Source: Apiotrichum sp. Y4204 (taxonomy: Eukaryota; Basidiomycota; Tremellomycetes; Trichosporonales; Trichosporonaceae). Taken from it: a stretch of 64,000 bases of DNA. The stretch lies in contig JAMYHL010000011.1 of the NCBI GenBank assembly GCA_025531455.1, forward strand, positions 186,001 to 250,000. The letters are read 5' to 3'. The notes beneath the pieces are model-generated. The model searched no databases. It was not told the DNA's origin and worked only from the letters and a program-made list of their open reading frames with translations. This document shows positions 1 to 13,035 of this stretch, piece after piece (the first letter of the stretch is position 1; each line of letters begins with the position of its first letter). The position numbers were made by a program, and so were the translations under genes.

Positions 1-1
1 C

Positions 2-733
<732 letters not shown>

Positions 734-905
734 AGAGCCGGGGCTTGTGTTGCGTGGCGATCATACTGCAAATAGCGTTGCGGAGCTGGCAGTCACCTGT
801 CGCCTCATTCATGCTCTGGAGTTTGTGGAGATGCATGTTGTACAACCTTCCCCGCCCCCTCGCGCAAGCGCAAGAGACAGGGCAGTAGATGGCTAAGTAG
901 GACAT

Positions 906-2308
906 TTACACAAAGTAGCTAGGTGCAGCCGCGCGCCGCATTGCTGGATTTCGCTGGTCGGTCTGATTTTCTACTGCTGCCTCATATACTTTGAAGCTTG
1001 TCTTGCCCTTCTCGTCGACTTGCATGATGCTCGCCGAGTTACCGCAACGATAGCAATAATTCGGCGCAGACCAGACGGTGACCAGTTTGTCGTCAAACAT
1101 GTGCTTGTAACCTTCTTGTACAAGTTGATGTGCTCGCGCGACCAGTGTGATGTCGTTGACATGGTTAAACTGTCAAGTCAGTGGGTCTTCCAATACTCAG
1201 CATACCTCTGCTGTGACTTTTGCTCCAAACAGCCAGCCTGCCCCACGCGGCGATACTGCCCATGTCTCGACATCGTCGGGGTCGGACCACATGAGATCTA
1301 TCAGTCAGCTGTGTTTATGCGCCGCAAGTCCAACCTGGATGACTCACCACAAAACGGGCCCTCATGAGGCACCTCCTGTGCTCGCGATATTGTTCGCACC
1401 TGGTCCAGTGTGCGAATGTCCGGTGACAGGCCTCCATGGACACAGAGAATGGACGAGTCAATGATCTGTAGTTAGTCACAGCCGCTGCCGTCCACAAAAG
1501 ACGGAGCTGTCAAGGCCTCGTGCAGACCGCAAACGAGCTGTTCCCTGGGCATGCTTCTCCTCCGTCGAAAACTTACTGCTGCGAGATTCAAATGGTCAAA
1601 GACATTACAACACGCCCGCCATACACTGGGGTTGCCGTACTTCTGCATGCACTCGTCGTAAAAGCCATACACCTGAGTGATCTGTCGCGACTCGTGGTTT
1701 CCGCGAATAAGAGTAATGCGGTCAGGATAGCTGGACATAAGCATACTATCCACCGGATTCGGTCCTGTGACACAACTTACCGTGCTTTGTACGCCAGTAA
1801 CAGAGACAACGTCTCTAGAGAGTAATATCCTCGATCCACAAAGTCCCCCTGTCATGTTAGCAGCAGCCCCCCAATCATCATAGTGGAACACCTTCTCTGT
1901 CTAGAGCACATCCACGCTCCCCGGTGCTCCCCAAGTTTAAACTGACCATAAACACATAGCTCGTCTCCGGTGCCTCGCCGCCCTGTCGAAAGATCTCAAG
2001 AACGTCCCAAAACTGCCCATGAATATCGCCGCAAACGGTTACGGGGGCTTGAACGAGATGCACATTACTCTCTTCGAGTAGAAGATCAGAGACGCGCGAG
2101 CACAGCGCCTTCATCTGGCGTTCTGGTAGGTGTTTACATTTTCGGATCTGTGATAGAGTTAGCACAGTCTTTCAACCAACGGGCGTGCGAGCGAGCAAAT
2201 GGTGCCAGGGCCACCCAACATCTCGCCTCATGTCCATCGACGCCCCCACAACAGTCTGCTTACATGATCGATCCACGCATCTGGGTCGGATGGGACGACT
2301 GCAGTCAT
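906..2308 (-). CDS. SIT4: PP2A-family Ser/Thr phosphatase catalytic subunit, PP6/Sit4/Ppe1 type
   Basis: This is a cytoplasmic/nuclear metallophosphatase of the PP6 (Sit4/Ppe1) branch, a group that acts with SAP-type subunits in cell-cycle and nutrient signalling. I assemble seven exons: 2308-2264, 2147-1947, 1848-1781, 1730-1577, 1465-1348, 1297-1206 and 1169-906. They give 313 residues, close to the usual ~305. All metal and phosphate-binding motifs are present: [50 protein letters not shown] and [18 protein letters not shown] and [10 protein letters not shown] point to Sit4/PP6 rather than PP2A or PP4. The intron at 1205-1170 is only 36 nt. The protein ends in SYFV, not the usual YFL. It is divergent from the membrane-protein gene at 3454. 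Assignment to the PP2A superfamily is certain; the PP6 branch is likely. Confidence 0.88.
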
Positions 2309-3453
2309 CGGGGACGATTGAGTAAAGAGGAAGGCCGCAAATACGGATAAGATGAGATGACACCAATGGTTGATAACGGTCAGCAATGATGGTGGCCGAG
2401 GGCCAAGTCTCGATGGATGGCGACGGGACGCGTGTGGGCCGATCTGAGCGGTGCCGTGCGAATGCTACTGTGAATGGGATCGCAAATGCGAGATTGCGCG
2501 CAAGGATGAGAGTTGAGATTGTTGAGAATGACTTGGGAGAGCCGGTGACTTTGGGATCGCCCGCGTGCTTGAATTGGTGTGGTGGCCGAGGTTGAAAAGT
2601 CTCCAAATGGTTGATGCCAGATAGTGTTCTGTAGTGTGTGTGTGTGTGGGCTGTCACGCAGAGAAACGTGAACAAGCCACTTGAAGGGAGAAATGGGTGT
2701 TTGAAAGCTAAAAGTGATATGAACAGTGATTGAACGGGTCGATAAAGATGGTCGGCAAAGAGGGAGAGACAGGGAGGATGTTGCAACATGCAGCAGATGG
2801 GCCGCGCCAGAGGCCAGAATACCAGAGTGCAACATGGAAACCGAGACGCATCCCATTCATTTTGCATATTGCGTATCCATCCACACAGACCGCATCCACA
2901 CACAGTCAGCTGCACTACTACTGTACTAGTTTGTAGCTTTGTAGTCTGCCGCACATTACCGTCCCAGCTCGTGCATATATACATATGCTCTATATGCTCT
3001 CGTGCAGTTCTCAGCCCCCAGTTCAGCCAGTCATGCCCATGGAGAAATTACGTGTAAAACATTGAGCTTTAGATTACTGAGTTTATTAGTTGACTGGCTG
3101 AATTATCATCTGTGAAAGCGCCTCCATTACTGTATGCGTTTGTATGTAATAAGGGTCGCTATTAGCATTAAGACAATGGTCAATTATGTTACATATTAAT
3201 GTGTAGTGCAAAAGATTTGTTCATGCTTTGCTGCCACGTAAACGCCACATACGTGCATACGCCACCAGGGCGCGGCCAGGCAAACCAGAACGACCAGGTC
3301 AAAGAAACGCAGCGCGTGTCTGTGCGTTTTGAGTTTCGACGTTTCGACCACTACTAGACTCTGTACGCGTCCATCTCTCAAGGGTCGAATGTGGCCACCT
3401 CCACTGGGCCATTCCACTTCCTCCCAACCGTCCTTGATCCTCCGCGTTCCACA
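2309..3453. other. Divergent intergenic region with GT repeat
   Basis: This stretch holds the 5' flanks of two divergent genes (phosphatase to the left, membrane protein to the right). A (TG)n microsatellite lies at about 2635-2647. Open frames here read as low-complexity on both strands and match no family I recognise. No gene is called. Confidence 0.6.
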
Positions 3454-4567
3454 ATGAGCTCACTTGGCGAGCTTTGGGGTCTTATCCAGGCCTACCGGCA
3501 TCTTCTGGGACTGCTGGCCATGTTCGTGGGACCGCCGATCCTCAGCCGCATCATTCGGTTCGCCCAGCGACGCCATCAGTTCGAACATCATCAACATGGG
3601 CACCCACCCACGCATACGCCACCACCGCGCTCACGCATGATGCAGGCGATCGTTCTCCTTCACGCGCTATACGCCGTCTACTGCTTCTATGCTCCGCCGT
3701 ATGATGTTTTCACGAAACACGGTCTGCCTATCCGCACCCGCAGCGAGGTCCTGCGCCCCATCCTCCTTCGAGACTCTGGCATACGTCCTGATCAAATTGA
3801 GTCTCAACCTCTCATATCTCTCCTACTCACGCGCCTAATGTCCCTCGATGCGCGCTATGCGTACGCTCGCTGGGGACATACGACCTTCATCCGCTGCGCG
3901 TGGTGTACCGAGGGAGGTGACTACATGCTTGCTGGCCTTCCTCGACTTCTTGCACCTTACGCCGGAGAAGCCTTCCTTATTGGCGCCATGGGATGGCAGA
4001 CGGTCGGAGGAGCCGGAGCGACGGAGCGCAAGGTTCGTTTCCGCTCCGCTGCTGGGTGGGCCCTCGGTGCCATGTTGGCCATCGACCTTGGGGCTCGCTG
4101 GCTGTGGGAAATCCGCGCCAGTCCTGGCATCGATGGTGATTGCACACACGTAAGTCGCGGAAAGGAACCGCCTGCATGGCTATTTAAGACTGACCGTTTC
4201 GTAGCTTGACACTCTTCTTTTCCAACTGCGCACAATCGCCCTGTTCGTGACGACCGCCGCCTACGTATTCTTCCCGTTGCCGCAGGACGAGAGGGCGAAC
4301 GATTTGACCCTGGTCCGGACTCTGGATGGTGCTCTCCAGACCCTGCGGTTGACCTCTCTTGCGCGCACGGCCGTCGCCCGCTCGCCGGCGCTGTCGCGTA
4401 TTGGCACAGAAGTGCGCGATAAGAAGGCACGTGTAGAGGACGCCGCGCGGGCCGATCCCGCCGTCATCGCTGCGGCGCAGGAAGGGGGCCTGACAGAACA
4501 CATAGAGCTGCGCAAGGCGAATGCGCGCGAGTGGATAGACGCCCAGTGGACTCGCCTGGTGCGTTGA
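3454..4567 (+). CDS. Unknown multi-pass membrane protein
   Basis: Two exons, 3454-4149 and 4205-4567, are joined by a 55-nt intron (GTAAGT...GTAG) and give 352 residues. I do not recognise the family. Hydrophobic stretches include HLLGLLAMFVGPPILSRII near the N-terminus, a segment around residues 65-85 (AIVLLHALYAVYCFYAPPY), one around 205-215 (GWALGAMLAIDLGARWLW) and one at the start of exon 2 (TIALFVTTAAYVFFPL). The C-terminal ~80 residues are soluble and helical. The layout suggests an organelle-membrane protein with a soluble tail. An earlier in-frame ATG at 3391 would add 21 residues; I prefer 3454 because the extension looks like untranslated sequence. Confidence 0.75.
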
Positions 4568-5251
4568 GGACGAAAAGGCGTCCGATGTATCATTGTTTAT
4601 TGCCTCGGCAGTTTGTCTCCTCGATCCCGTGCTGATCCAGGCTGATACCTTCGTGGCCTTCATAAAGGTCTATTACAGGATCTAGGAGAGCAGCGAAACT
4701 GACCCGCCTGGAGTTACTAAGTCAAATCTCATCTTAGCAGAATCTCCGCAGTGGCAGGACAGTTCGGTTTGGGCGCGGCTGTATGCTTTGCCGTGCACAT
4801 CGGAGTCGATTACAGGGCGTCCACAGGAGTCCCGATCATCAGGACCAAGACGAGAAAGGAAGACCAAGACCACCAGCTACACGCCTCAGACTGAGTAGAG
4901 TTCACTACTCATTCAACAAGAGCAACCAGATGCTGCTATCATCAAGTCTCACCAAATGGAAATTCAATGGGTATGATGGGAGCCCTGCATTGATGCTCCT
5001 TGCCCTGTGTACGTTCCTGCAAATGCGGTTACGTCTGGCCCTGGTAACCATGGACATCACAGGAATGACATATTACAGTATTCAGATTATAGCTCTTCAC
5101 ACTACAGGTCGTACGTTATCATGTGTTGCTAGCTAGAGCGTCCGTCGTTCCATCTTGATGGAGTGTATGTATTCTTGTATATATGTTTATGCTGCACGTT
5201 ACTGCCTGGTGAGCTCGATCAGGCGATCCGATAGGAAATCAGAAGTTGTGA
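4568..5251. other. Convergent intergenic region
   Basis: The 3' flanks of the membrane-protein gene (+) and the RA-PH gene (-) meet here. I see no ORF with coding character, no repeat and no RNA gene. Confidence 0.6.
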
Positions 5252-8200
5252 TTACATGTTACCAAGGAGGCCCTTCCCGGTAAACCCTGCGCTCGAATTG
5301 TGGCCAACAAGGGGAGCGTTTCCGGAGTGGCGAGAGGAGCCTGCGTTAGGCTTGAGGTCTACAAGGGGTTGTTGAAGTGAAAGGTGGCGAGTACCATGAT
5401 TGAAGTGAGACGCGTGATCCTGGCGGTCTTGGCCATGGGACCTGGAATGGGAGACTGAGCGCTTGAGCGACGACGCCCGGTTGAGGGAGTGGGGTGTATG
5501 AGAAACCTGCGCCGACTTCTGCGCCGACACGAGCGTGAAGCTACGTGACATGTAAGTGGCGGTCGAAAGTTTGAAACCTGTGGCATCGTCGGTTGAGATG
5601 AAATGAATGTGTTCTGCGGGCTTCTCGAACGATGCCAGAGGCTCAACTGGAACGGTTAGTTTACTGCGGTTCAGAAATGGACATACGCCTTTTGAGAGCA
5701 AAGACATGACGTTGCGGCCCAGGATAGCTCTGAGTCGGAGTGTACGTGTCCGAAAACTGGGTGTTGACCTGCATCTCGTCCTTGCCCTTCTCATTTTTCG
5801 AGATGAAGATGTGACCGCCACGAGTCTCGAGCCATCGTTTATTCCACTTGCCGCGCTTAATCTCAAGTTGGACCCAACCGCCAACAAATGGTGCTGTATC
5901 GGACACGGACTAGTCGTCAGCAAACTCTCCATTGACATACAGAGAACCCGACGATGACTTACCTGGGCATAGGTTTGGTTGGCATGATGACTTTCACGGA
6001 TTACGAGGCAATTGCGTTGAGCCTGGGCATCCCAGCCACGGACTACATGGGCAATGACCTCATATTCACGGAGTTGACGTTCCAAACCCATTTCGGCGAA
6101 GACTTCGCACACGACCCAACCACTAGTGGGACCACTGGAGCCATCAACAAGATTGACACACTCGCGGGCGCGATTAAGCACATCACGGGCGGTGCTCTCG
6201 GGGAAGATCTCAAGAGGAATTGACCTTTCACCGACAGAGGTGGCAATCACACATCGGACGGGCATGCCCCGACGAGGAACTGGAGGGGTATGGGCATCAC
6301 CCGGGGATCTGGGCGGCTCGCGAGCATTGGAGAGCGCACGTCGGCGTGACTTGGACGTATTGGACCGCACAACCGATGCAGTAGGCGAAGGTCCTGCGCC
6401 GTTGCTGCTCAGGGTAGTGCGCGAGGTGGACTGCGAGAACGGAGCACCGCGACCAAGATCACGCTGCAGTTGTTGTTGATCGGCGTGATGGGATCCGCTG
6501 GTTGCGCTATGAGTGCTGTGGTTACTGTTGGCCCCGACAGTGGGCGTGCGGCTCATGGCAGTACCGTGGTTGGGAGTCGCCGGAGCTGCAGGGGATTGAT
6601 CCTCGCGGTTAAGGCGCGTTGAACGTGGGAAGGAGTGTGCGCCCTGAGGACCACTGAGAGTCGGGACGCGGGAAACTCCGGCCGAACGACACTGCTGTGG
6701 TGCAGGCGATGACGATACCACAACACGTTCAAGGTGGCCAGCCAACATATCTGCCGGAACGCCTCCCTCACCGTTCCATTCTGGAACCGCAGGGCGCTGG
6801 GCACGCTGTGGGTCACGGAGACTGACTGCGCGTTTGATGTCACGAGTGGTCATGCGCTCACGATCCAACAGCTGGCTCTTGCTGTGACGAAGACTGCGCT
6901 CACGTTCGGCCCGACGAGCCTCGCGGCGGCGAACAGCTGCCACTAGTTTTTGTTGTTGAGCAGCACCGGCAGCTGGATGGAGTTGGGAGAGAGGCACGTC
7001 ATCGTCGTTGTCGAGTTCATCTGAGCTGTCTGAATCCATCGACCATCCTCCTTCTGCGGCGGCGGGACGACGTGAACGCTCGCGACTCGAGTTGTGTGAT
7101 CTGTCACCCCGAGGAGCGTTACGCCAGGTCGTCCAGGAGTCGGCAGCATTCGAGCCAGCATGCTCACGAGTTGTAGCGGCTCGTTGGACTGTAGCAGGGT
7201 TGCCTTAAACATTAGGGCCAATGCCTGGGCGCGGAAAACTCACGATGTCCAGCCGAGGTACTTCTTAATGAGAACGAGTCCATGTCGAGCTCGTCCACGG
7301 TTACGTTGCCAGTATAGTCAACGGAAGGATTGTATGTGGAGGTTAGCTCTGCCGCGGCAGATGGTGGAGAAAGAACGAAGTTGTTGAAGGCAGGAAACGA
7401 ATCGGCGGATTCCCAGCTTGCTCGGGGGGTGCTGAGGGGAGATGGATCGCAGGCGCTTTGATCGTCTCGTGCAGGGTCATCGGTTACGGGCTCCGGCGTC
7501 GGCGAGGCCTGCTGGCGCTCTGGAAGCTGCTCCAACCACTTTTCTGCCTGGTCAGGTAAAACACCAAGCTGGTCACAAAGGTTCTGGAAAAATGCGCACT
7601 CGATGGGAAGTGGCGGAGTGGATGAAAACGTGGGGCTGGATGAGGGATGGCCTACAAAGGAGGATGGAGGATGGATGGAACCATGTTTCGAGTTGGGTAA
7701 CGGAAAAGGGTGGGAGGCAGCGTCAGCAGGGCTTGTTGTCACGGACATGTGGGTCACGTGACTCTGTGCTCCTGACACGATAGACAGGGGGGGGGTGACA
7801 ATTGAATGCCCTGCCGCCGATGTTGTTGTTGATGTTCCGCTGGAAAGTAGCAATTCGGTGCTGCCTGCAGGAAAAGGCTGAGCTGATACAGGGAATACGC
7901 CTCCTATGCCGGCGCTAGAAGGAGGACAAGAACGGTGGTCTACAAAACCCTGGGTGGTTGACTCGTGAATAGCACTTCTGGTGATTCGACCTGAGGTTGG
8001 ACGCTCTTCATCGGCGAGATCGAACATGTCGTAGAACAAGGGCATGGGCTTTTCAGTGTCATCCCCGATAGCAGACGACGCGCGGAAAAGCTCGTCCTGG
8101 TTGTTTCGATCGTGCTCGGATGCACCAGTCGAGGGCTTGGACCCAAGAAGGACAGATCTTTTGCGATCCGTGAAGAGACCAACGATGGAAGTGGGTCGGC

Positions 8201-9763
8201 TGCCTATCGCCATGCTCTTGCTTTTCCTCAGACGCGGCATGAGTCCAGTCTTGATGGAGCTAGGGCGAGCCATCTCAAGTTGAGCATTTTGGCTTGGAAA
8301 ATCGGGGATCGTTGGACGGACAATAGCTCGGCTGGCGCGTCTCGAGACCGCAGCATAATCGACCACACTTGCAAATGGATCTGATTCGAAAGCCTCATCG
8401 TCTGTAATGATCGGCGACGCACCCACAGGGATACGAGCTGGGTACGACGGGTATTTCTTGTCCAGGTGCAGGAAGATTGGATCCTCACGAGCAATCGGAG
8501 CAATCATGCTTTCCCGAACCGATACGACACCGAGACTAAGATCCCTCAGTTCTTTAGAGTCCTTTGCTCCGGTCGCTCCAGTAGCTCCACGTCCGTACAC
8601 TGGAGGTAGAGCCGGTACAGGTGGAGCGTCATTCTCTGTTGGGCGCCGGTGGAATGAATCACGCAAACCTGATGCGCTTTTGGAGCGCCACAGGCGCTCG
8701 ACTCCACGCTTCCAGACCGACTTGGGACGTTCACCTTGATTTCGCGTTTCCACCTTGGGGTTTACGGCCGACGGAATCTTCTCCGCGAGGACGTGGACAT
8801 GCTCGCTGGCAGAAGTGTTGGTGATTACCGGTGCCAACGGAGAGCGAGGTGTGATTCCTGGCGATGGAGGCTGAAGATATCAGCGCTGGAACTAACCCTA
8901 CTTCAGAGTGTCCAACTCACTGATGATTCTAAAACGCTAATCTTCCTCTCAACCTTCCTCGGAAGCTGTAGTGGAGCAGATGCCTTGGTTTTCTGCCCCA
9001 CGCCCATACTGCGAAGACGTGGGCGGCTTTTTGAGGGTTTCAGGCCGACGGTAGTGGTCGGCTCAGATTCAAGAGCCGAGGGAGCAGGGAGAACGGCCCC
9101 ATGTCCGTTCGTTGCGGCCTGGGAAACGAGATTTGGCTTCATGCCCGGCTCTGGAACAGGCAAAGGAGAACTGGTGCTAAGTGGGGAAGTAGGGAGAGAG
9201 GAAGAGAAGGCAACAGGCGTGGAAGAGACTGGAGATGTTGATGTCGCGTCGGAAAAGGAAGGCGAGGGCAATGGCGAGATACCTAGCTGGCTGTCCAGCG
9301 ATGGGAGAGGAGGGGAAAGGAGAGGCGCAACGGTATGGGAGTGGTTGACTGAGAAGGAGAGTTTGCGGTGCCATGGCCACGAGCCATCTGTAGGCGATGC
9401 TGGTGCTGGGGACAAAGAGGTGGGTAGTGTTCCGGCTCGTGATCGCCGGGAGTTCCTGACACTCGCGGTACTAAGGCGTTGTTTCCAGTTGCGACCTGCG
9501 TCACCCAAGAAGCTGTCTCTACGCTCCTTTTCCTTGTTCAACACTGCATTATCGTTGTCGTCGTCGCTCTCGTCGTCCCAAAGACCATTCTTGGCGTACT
9601 GCCCGGATGTTGGTGCCCCACAGTCGATGATGTCTGCAAGGGCACAGAGATCTGTAGAGGACAGGACCTCGGCGATGGTACCCAGAGACGAGGTGTGAGC
9701 ATGTTGTGTTGGCGAAGCGCTTCGGTTGACAGAGCTATCGCTGGCGATGGGGGGAGGAGACAT
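5252..9763 (-). CDS. Large RA-PH domain adaptor protein
   Basis: Five exons (9763-8921, 8870-7244, 7188-5963, 5909-5687, 5646-5252) give 1,437 residues with phases that agree. About the first 1,100 residues are Ser/Pro/Thr-rich and probably disordered, with many SP/TP sites. Near residues 1130-1215 is a Ras-association-like ubiquitin fold (RCVIATSVGERSIPLEIF, then TARDVLNRARECVNLV and GWVVCEVFAEMGLERQLREY). A PH domain follows directly (APFVGGWVQLEIKRGKWNKR...HVFALK, about 1235-1310). The tandem RA-PH order is that of MRL adaptors (Mig10/RIAM/lamellipodin), which link Ras-like GTPases and phosphoinositides to the cortex. Orthology to MRL is not shown; the domain calls are by eye. An acidic motif (DSDSSDELDNDDD) lies near residue 875. 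Confidence 0.82.
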
Positions 9764-12700
9764 CGTCGGGCGGGGAGGAGGGAGGTGCAGAGTGGGAGGA
9801 AGCAGGTACACGTCAAAAGTGGGAGAGGAACAAAGTTGCACGCTCCTGTACGCGTCGTCGAGATGCGGGGTAACAATATAAACACAAAGGTAGCCACTGA
9901 CAATGTAATGTTTCGAGGGGAACGACGAGAGGTGACGAATACAGCGGGTGCAAAGCGAGTGGGAACCGTGTCTCCAGATAAACAAAGAAGATTAACTCGA
10001 GGAGGGCGATGAAGAGAGCATGATGATGATGTAGAGCATTAAATGTTTCGTAAAGCGCGTCGGTATGGGCCGATAACCATTCGCGAGGGGATGGACAGGG
10101 GGAGGAGAGAGAGAGCAGGTCCTGTGGGGAGACCAAGGTCAAAGGAGCAAAGGGTTGCTGCTGCTGTTGGACCTAGTGGACGTATGTCCGTGACGCAAAC
10201 GCTGTGCTTGTTGTCTGCTGGGGCTGGATGTTTGCTGATGTTGTTTGACAACACTCAGACATGTTCCTCTACAAGGCTGACGGCCGTAGGCGTTGGTGTC
10301 GTCCTCGTCGCCCTCGTGATTGTCGTCGTCGTTGTTGTGGTCGTGGTCATATGGCCATCTGACCGCCCCCAATGGCCCAATGGTGCAATGGCCCAATGGA
10401 TGCCGATGGACCCAGAGACATCGCGGCACGCGCCAAAACAGCCAAACAAGCGGCTGTCTGGATGCCTGTAACCTCGCGCGTGCCTGGCGGGAGTTTGGTA
10501 CGCGGCTCGGATGAGCTGGGTAATTGGGTTTGGTCTTGGATCTTGGTCTGGTCAGTCGTCCACAAGAAGGGGGGGGGGGGCCACAGGGACCACACAAACA
10601 AAGCGTGCAAAGCTGCAAAGGCGACAAAGGAGAGCACGTAGTACGTAGTAGTAAACATTTTGTTGGGAAACAGGCCAATCCGATCAGGCGCTCTGGGTGT
10701 GTTGGGCTGTGTGAGGTTCTAGCGCGGTCGCGCGCGGTTCAGGAACCACAGGGACCATCTTGCTCAGGGATTACGGATTGCCCGAGTGGACACCCCCCCG
10801 AGATCCAGAATGCCAGAACAACAAACAGTCCAAAGGCTCAAAGGCCAAAGGATGAAAGGAGTCCAAGGGTCATAAGGGACAGAAGTCCCTCCGTGGCCTG
10901 TGGCCTGTGGCCCAAGGCGCATTGGGTGGCCACTACTAGGACTCGGGACACGCTATCGAGGGATCAGAAGGATGCCGCCGTCAAGGGGCTGTCGGGAATC
11001 GGGATGGGGAGATGCAGTAAGGGTTGATCAACGCGCGATCAAACTAGGAAGCTCGGATCGCTAGGAATGGCCTGGAACATGCAGGATCGCAGGATATGCA
11101 GGCGTGTGCGCGTGCACAAAGGTGTTAAGGTGACATGACACGCTGCACGCAGCCGTGCTTGGGATCCTTGGGATGCTTGGGATCTTGGGCTGTATGAATT
11201 TCGGTCAGGTCAGCCACCGTCACTCGCCAATGCCTAGCAGTAGCAGCGATCGCGGAGATGTTACTTCATGGTTGAGCGGGCAATACAGCAGCTCAAAGCT
11301 ACCTCGGCCATCTCGGGTCGCCATGGAGAATACGTTGTCCCAAATGATGTGCGGGTGACACAGGATGCGCGGATTATCTCTGTATAAGCCTATGCCGTAT
11401 CCTTGCAGTGCATGCCGTGGCTTGAGATCAGCCCCACGCGCCTGACGTCACGCGCTGCACCCCCCGATGTATGTACCGAGGTCGTCGAGACGCGTTCCTG
11501 TTGGCCCATGTCAGCCCGCAATCTCCGTCATGCCGCCATCGTTACAGCAGAGATGGGATGTGTAGGAACGGTGCGCTGCCAGGCAACGAGGACCCGCCAC
11601 CCGGCCACCCACTATCAGGGGCTAGTAGCGAGCCCGCACGGTGGCATCGTTACTACCATGCTCCCATCCATCGAGACCCAACATGAGCTGGTGGCTGCTG
11701 GTGCGACCAAATGGACAGGAATGTGGAGCATGTGGGACAGACATGCAGAAATTGACTGCCATGCTGCCACCCATGCACCTAAAACACCCTTCACTCTTTT
11801 GCGAGACAATCGAATGCAGCCCTGCGATGGACTGCGCATCTCGAGGAACGCATTTCGTCTCACAATCTCATGCGACCTCTTGGATGCCGCTACAGGTAGC
11901 CTATGGTTCACACAGCTGATGGCTCCCAAGCAATGGATCCTTCGCAATTTAGAGTTTTCGTCACTCGATCAATTGATGATGCGTCAAGCAGCTGATCATT
12001 CGCAGAATCGGGCGAAACAGAATGTTGCATGTCAAGGTCACGCCAGCAGTGCAGCAGCCAGTAACCGGTGATCCTTTCTCTCCTGCGACGTGCATTCACG
12101 ACTTGGCAATACTACAACTTGGCATACCCAGCCGTTGGCTTGAGTGAGCAGTCACGCTCATGGGGGGGCGTGACAGCGGCGTTGACTCACTAATGACCCG
12201 ACCATGGTCTTGTTGGTCATGAGCTGATGTCGGTCTGGGGCGATGGGATTGGTGAACAGGTGCCCATTGAAATAGTGGCGCCGAAGAAGCACCAATCCGC
12301 GAGTAGATCGTGTCGCTTCTCAATGGTTTGAGGCACAAGACATGGTTTACATGACTTCGAGGATCGAGATACGAACAATTATTCAACACCGTTACCAAGC
12401 AAGGCGTTGTGTGAGATGACAATTGCGTAACGCTTGTGCCACTTCTTTGTCTGGGTATCAAGAGCTACAGTTACTCATCTCGCTCTCTCATACATATACC
12501 TGACATGTCCTGTGCTATAGTGCTACCTACTTGTGATTGCATGTGTCTCATGGCGGCAGCGATGGGCAGTGGCTCAATGACGCGCCTGCTTTTTTTTTTG
12601 CTCGCTTTTTGGTGCGACGGGGAGGGAGCGGAGATGGTTTGTCGGCGGTTTCCATTAGTTTTAGGCACGATCTTTTGATTCCTTGTTTGAATGCAGTCAT

Positions 12701-13035
12701 ATTATTAAGTTCAAGTAGCTGCCCAGTGCTTCGGAGTCCGACGAGGGGCTCTGGTAGCGGCCTCAGAATGAGAGCCGTGACGATTAGACGCTTCTTGGGG
12801 CTTTGGAAGGGATAGGGGAGACCAAATTTTGACGTCCCCGACAAACTACTGTATATGCATACTTCTGATCATATAGTGACAGCTTACAGTACAGAGCATA
12901 GACACTCGACAGCACCAATAGGACCGCACTCGTCGACGTCTTCCGCTCGTGACCCTTCACTGTGTCTTGCTTTATCGATATCTCGCCGTGTGATTCAACG
13001 AGTGTAACTATTGCAGAATGAAGTTGCAAGATCCG
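9764..13035. other. 3.3-kb gene-poor, repeat-rich region
   Basis: I find no convincing gene. The left part is the 5' flank of the RA-PH gene. Simple repeats are dense: GTC/GTT triplets at 10292-10349, CAATGG units at 10370-10399, a G12 run at 10569-10580, GTGGCCT repeats at about 10893-10913 and four CTTGGGAT-like units at 11158-11190. The ORF at 11403-12071 (222 codons) has scattered Cys/His/Trp and no domain, so I did not call it. Non-coding transcripts cannot be excluded. Confidence 0.55.

Noticed and set aside
8736..9698. 320-codon ORF on the plus strand
   Set aside because: Antisense to the first two exons of the RA-PH gene, whose splice phases and domains are consistent.
11403..12071. 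222-codon ORF in the gene-poor region
   Set aside because: No signal peptide, domain, intron support or biased composition; long open frames arise by chance in GC-rich DNA.
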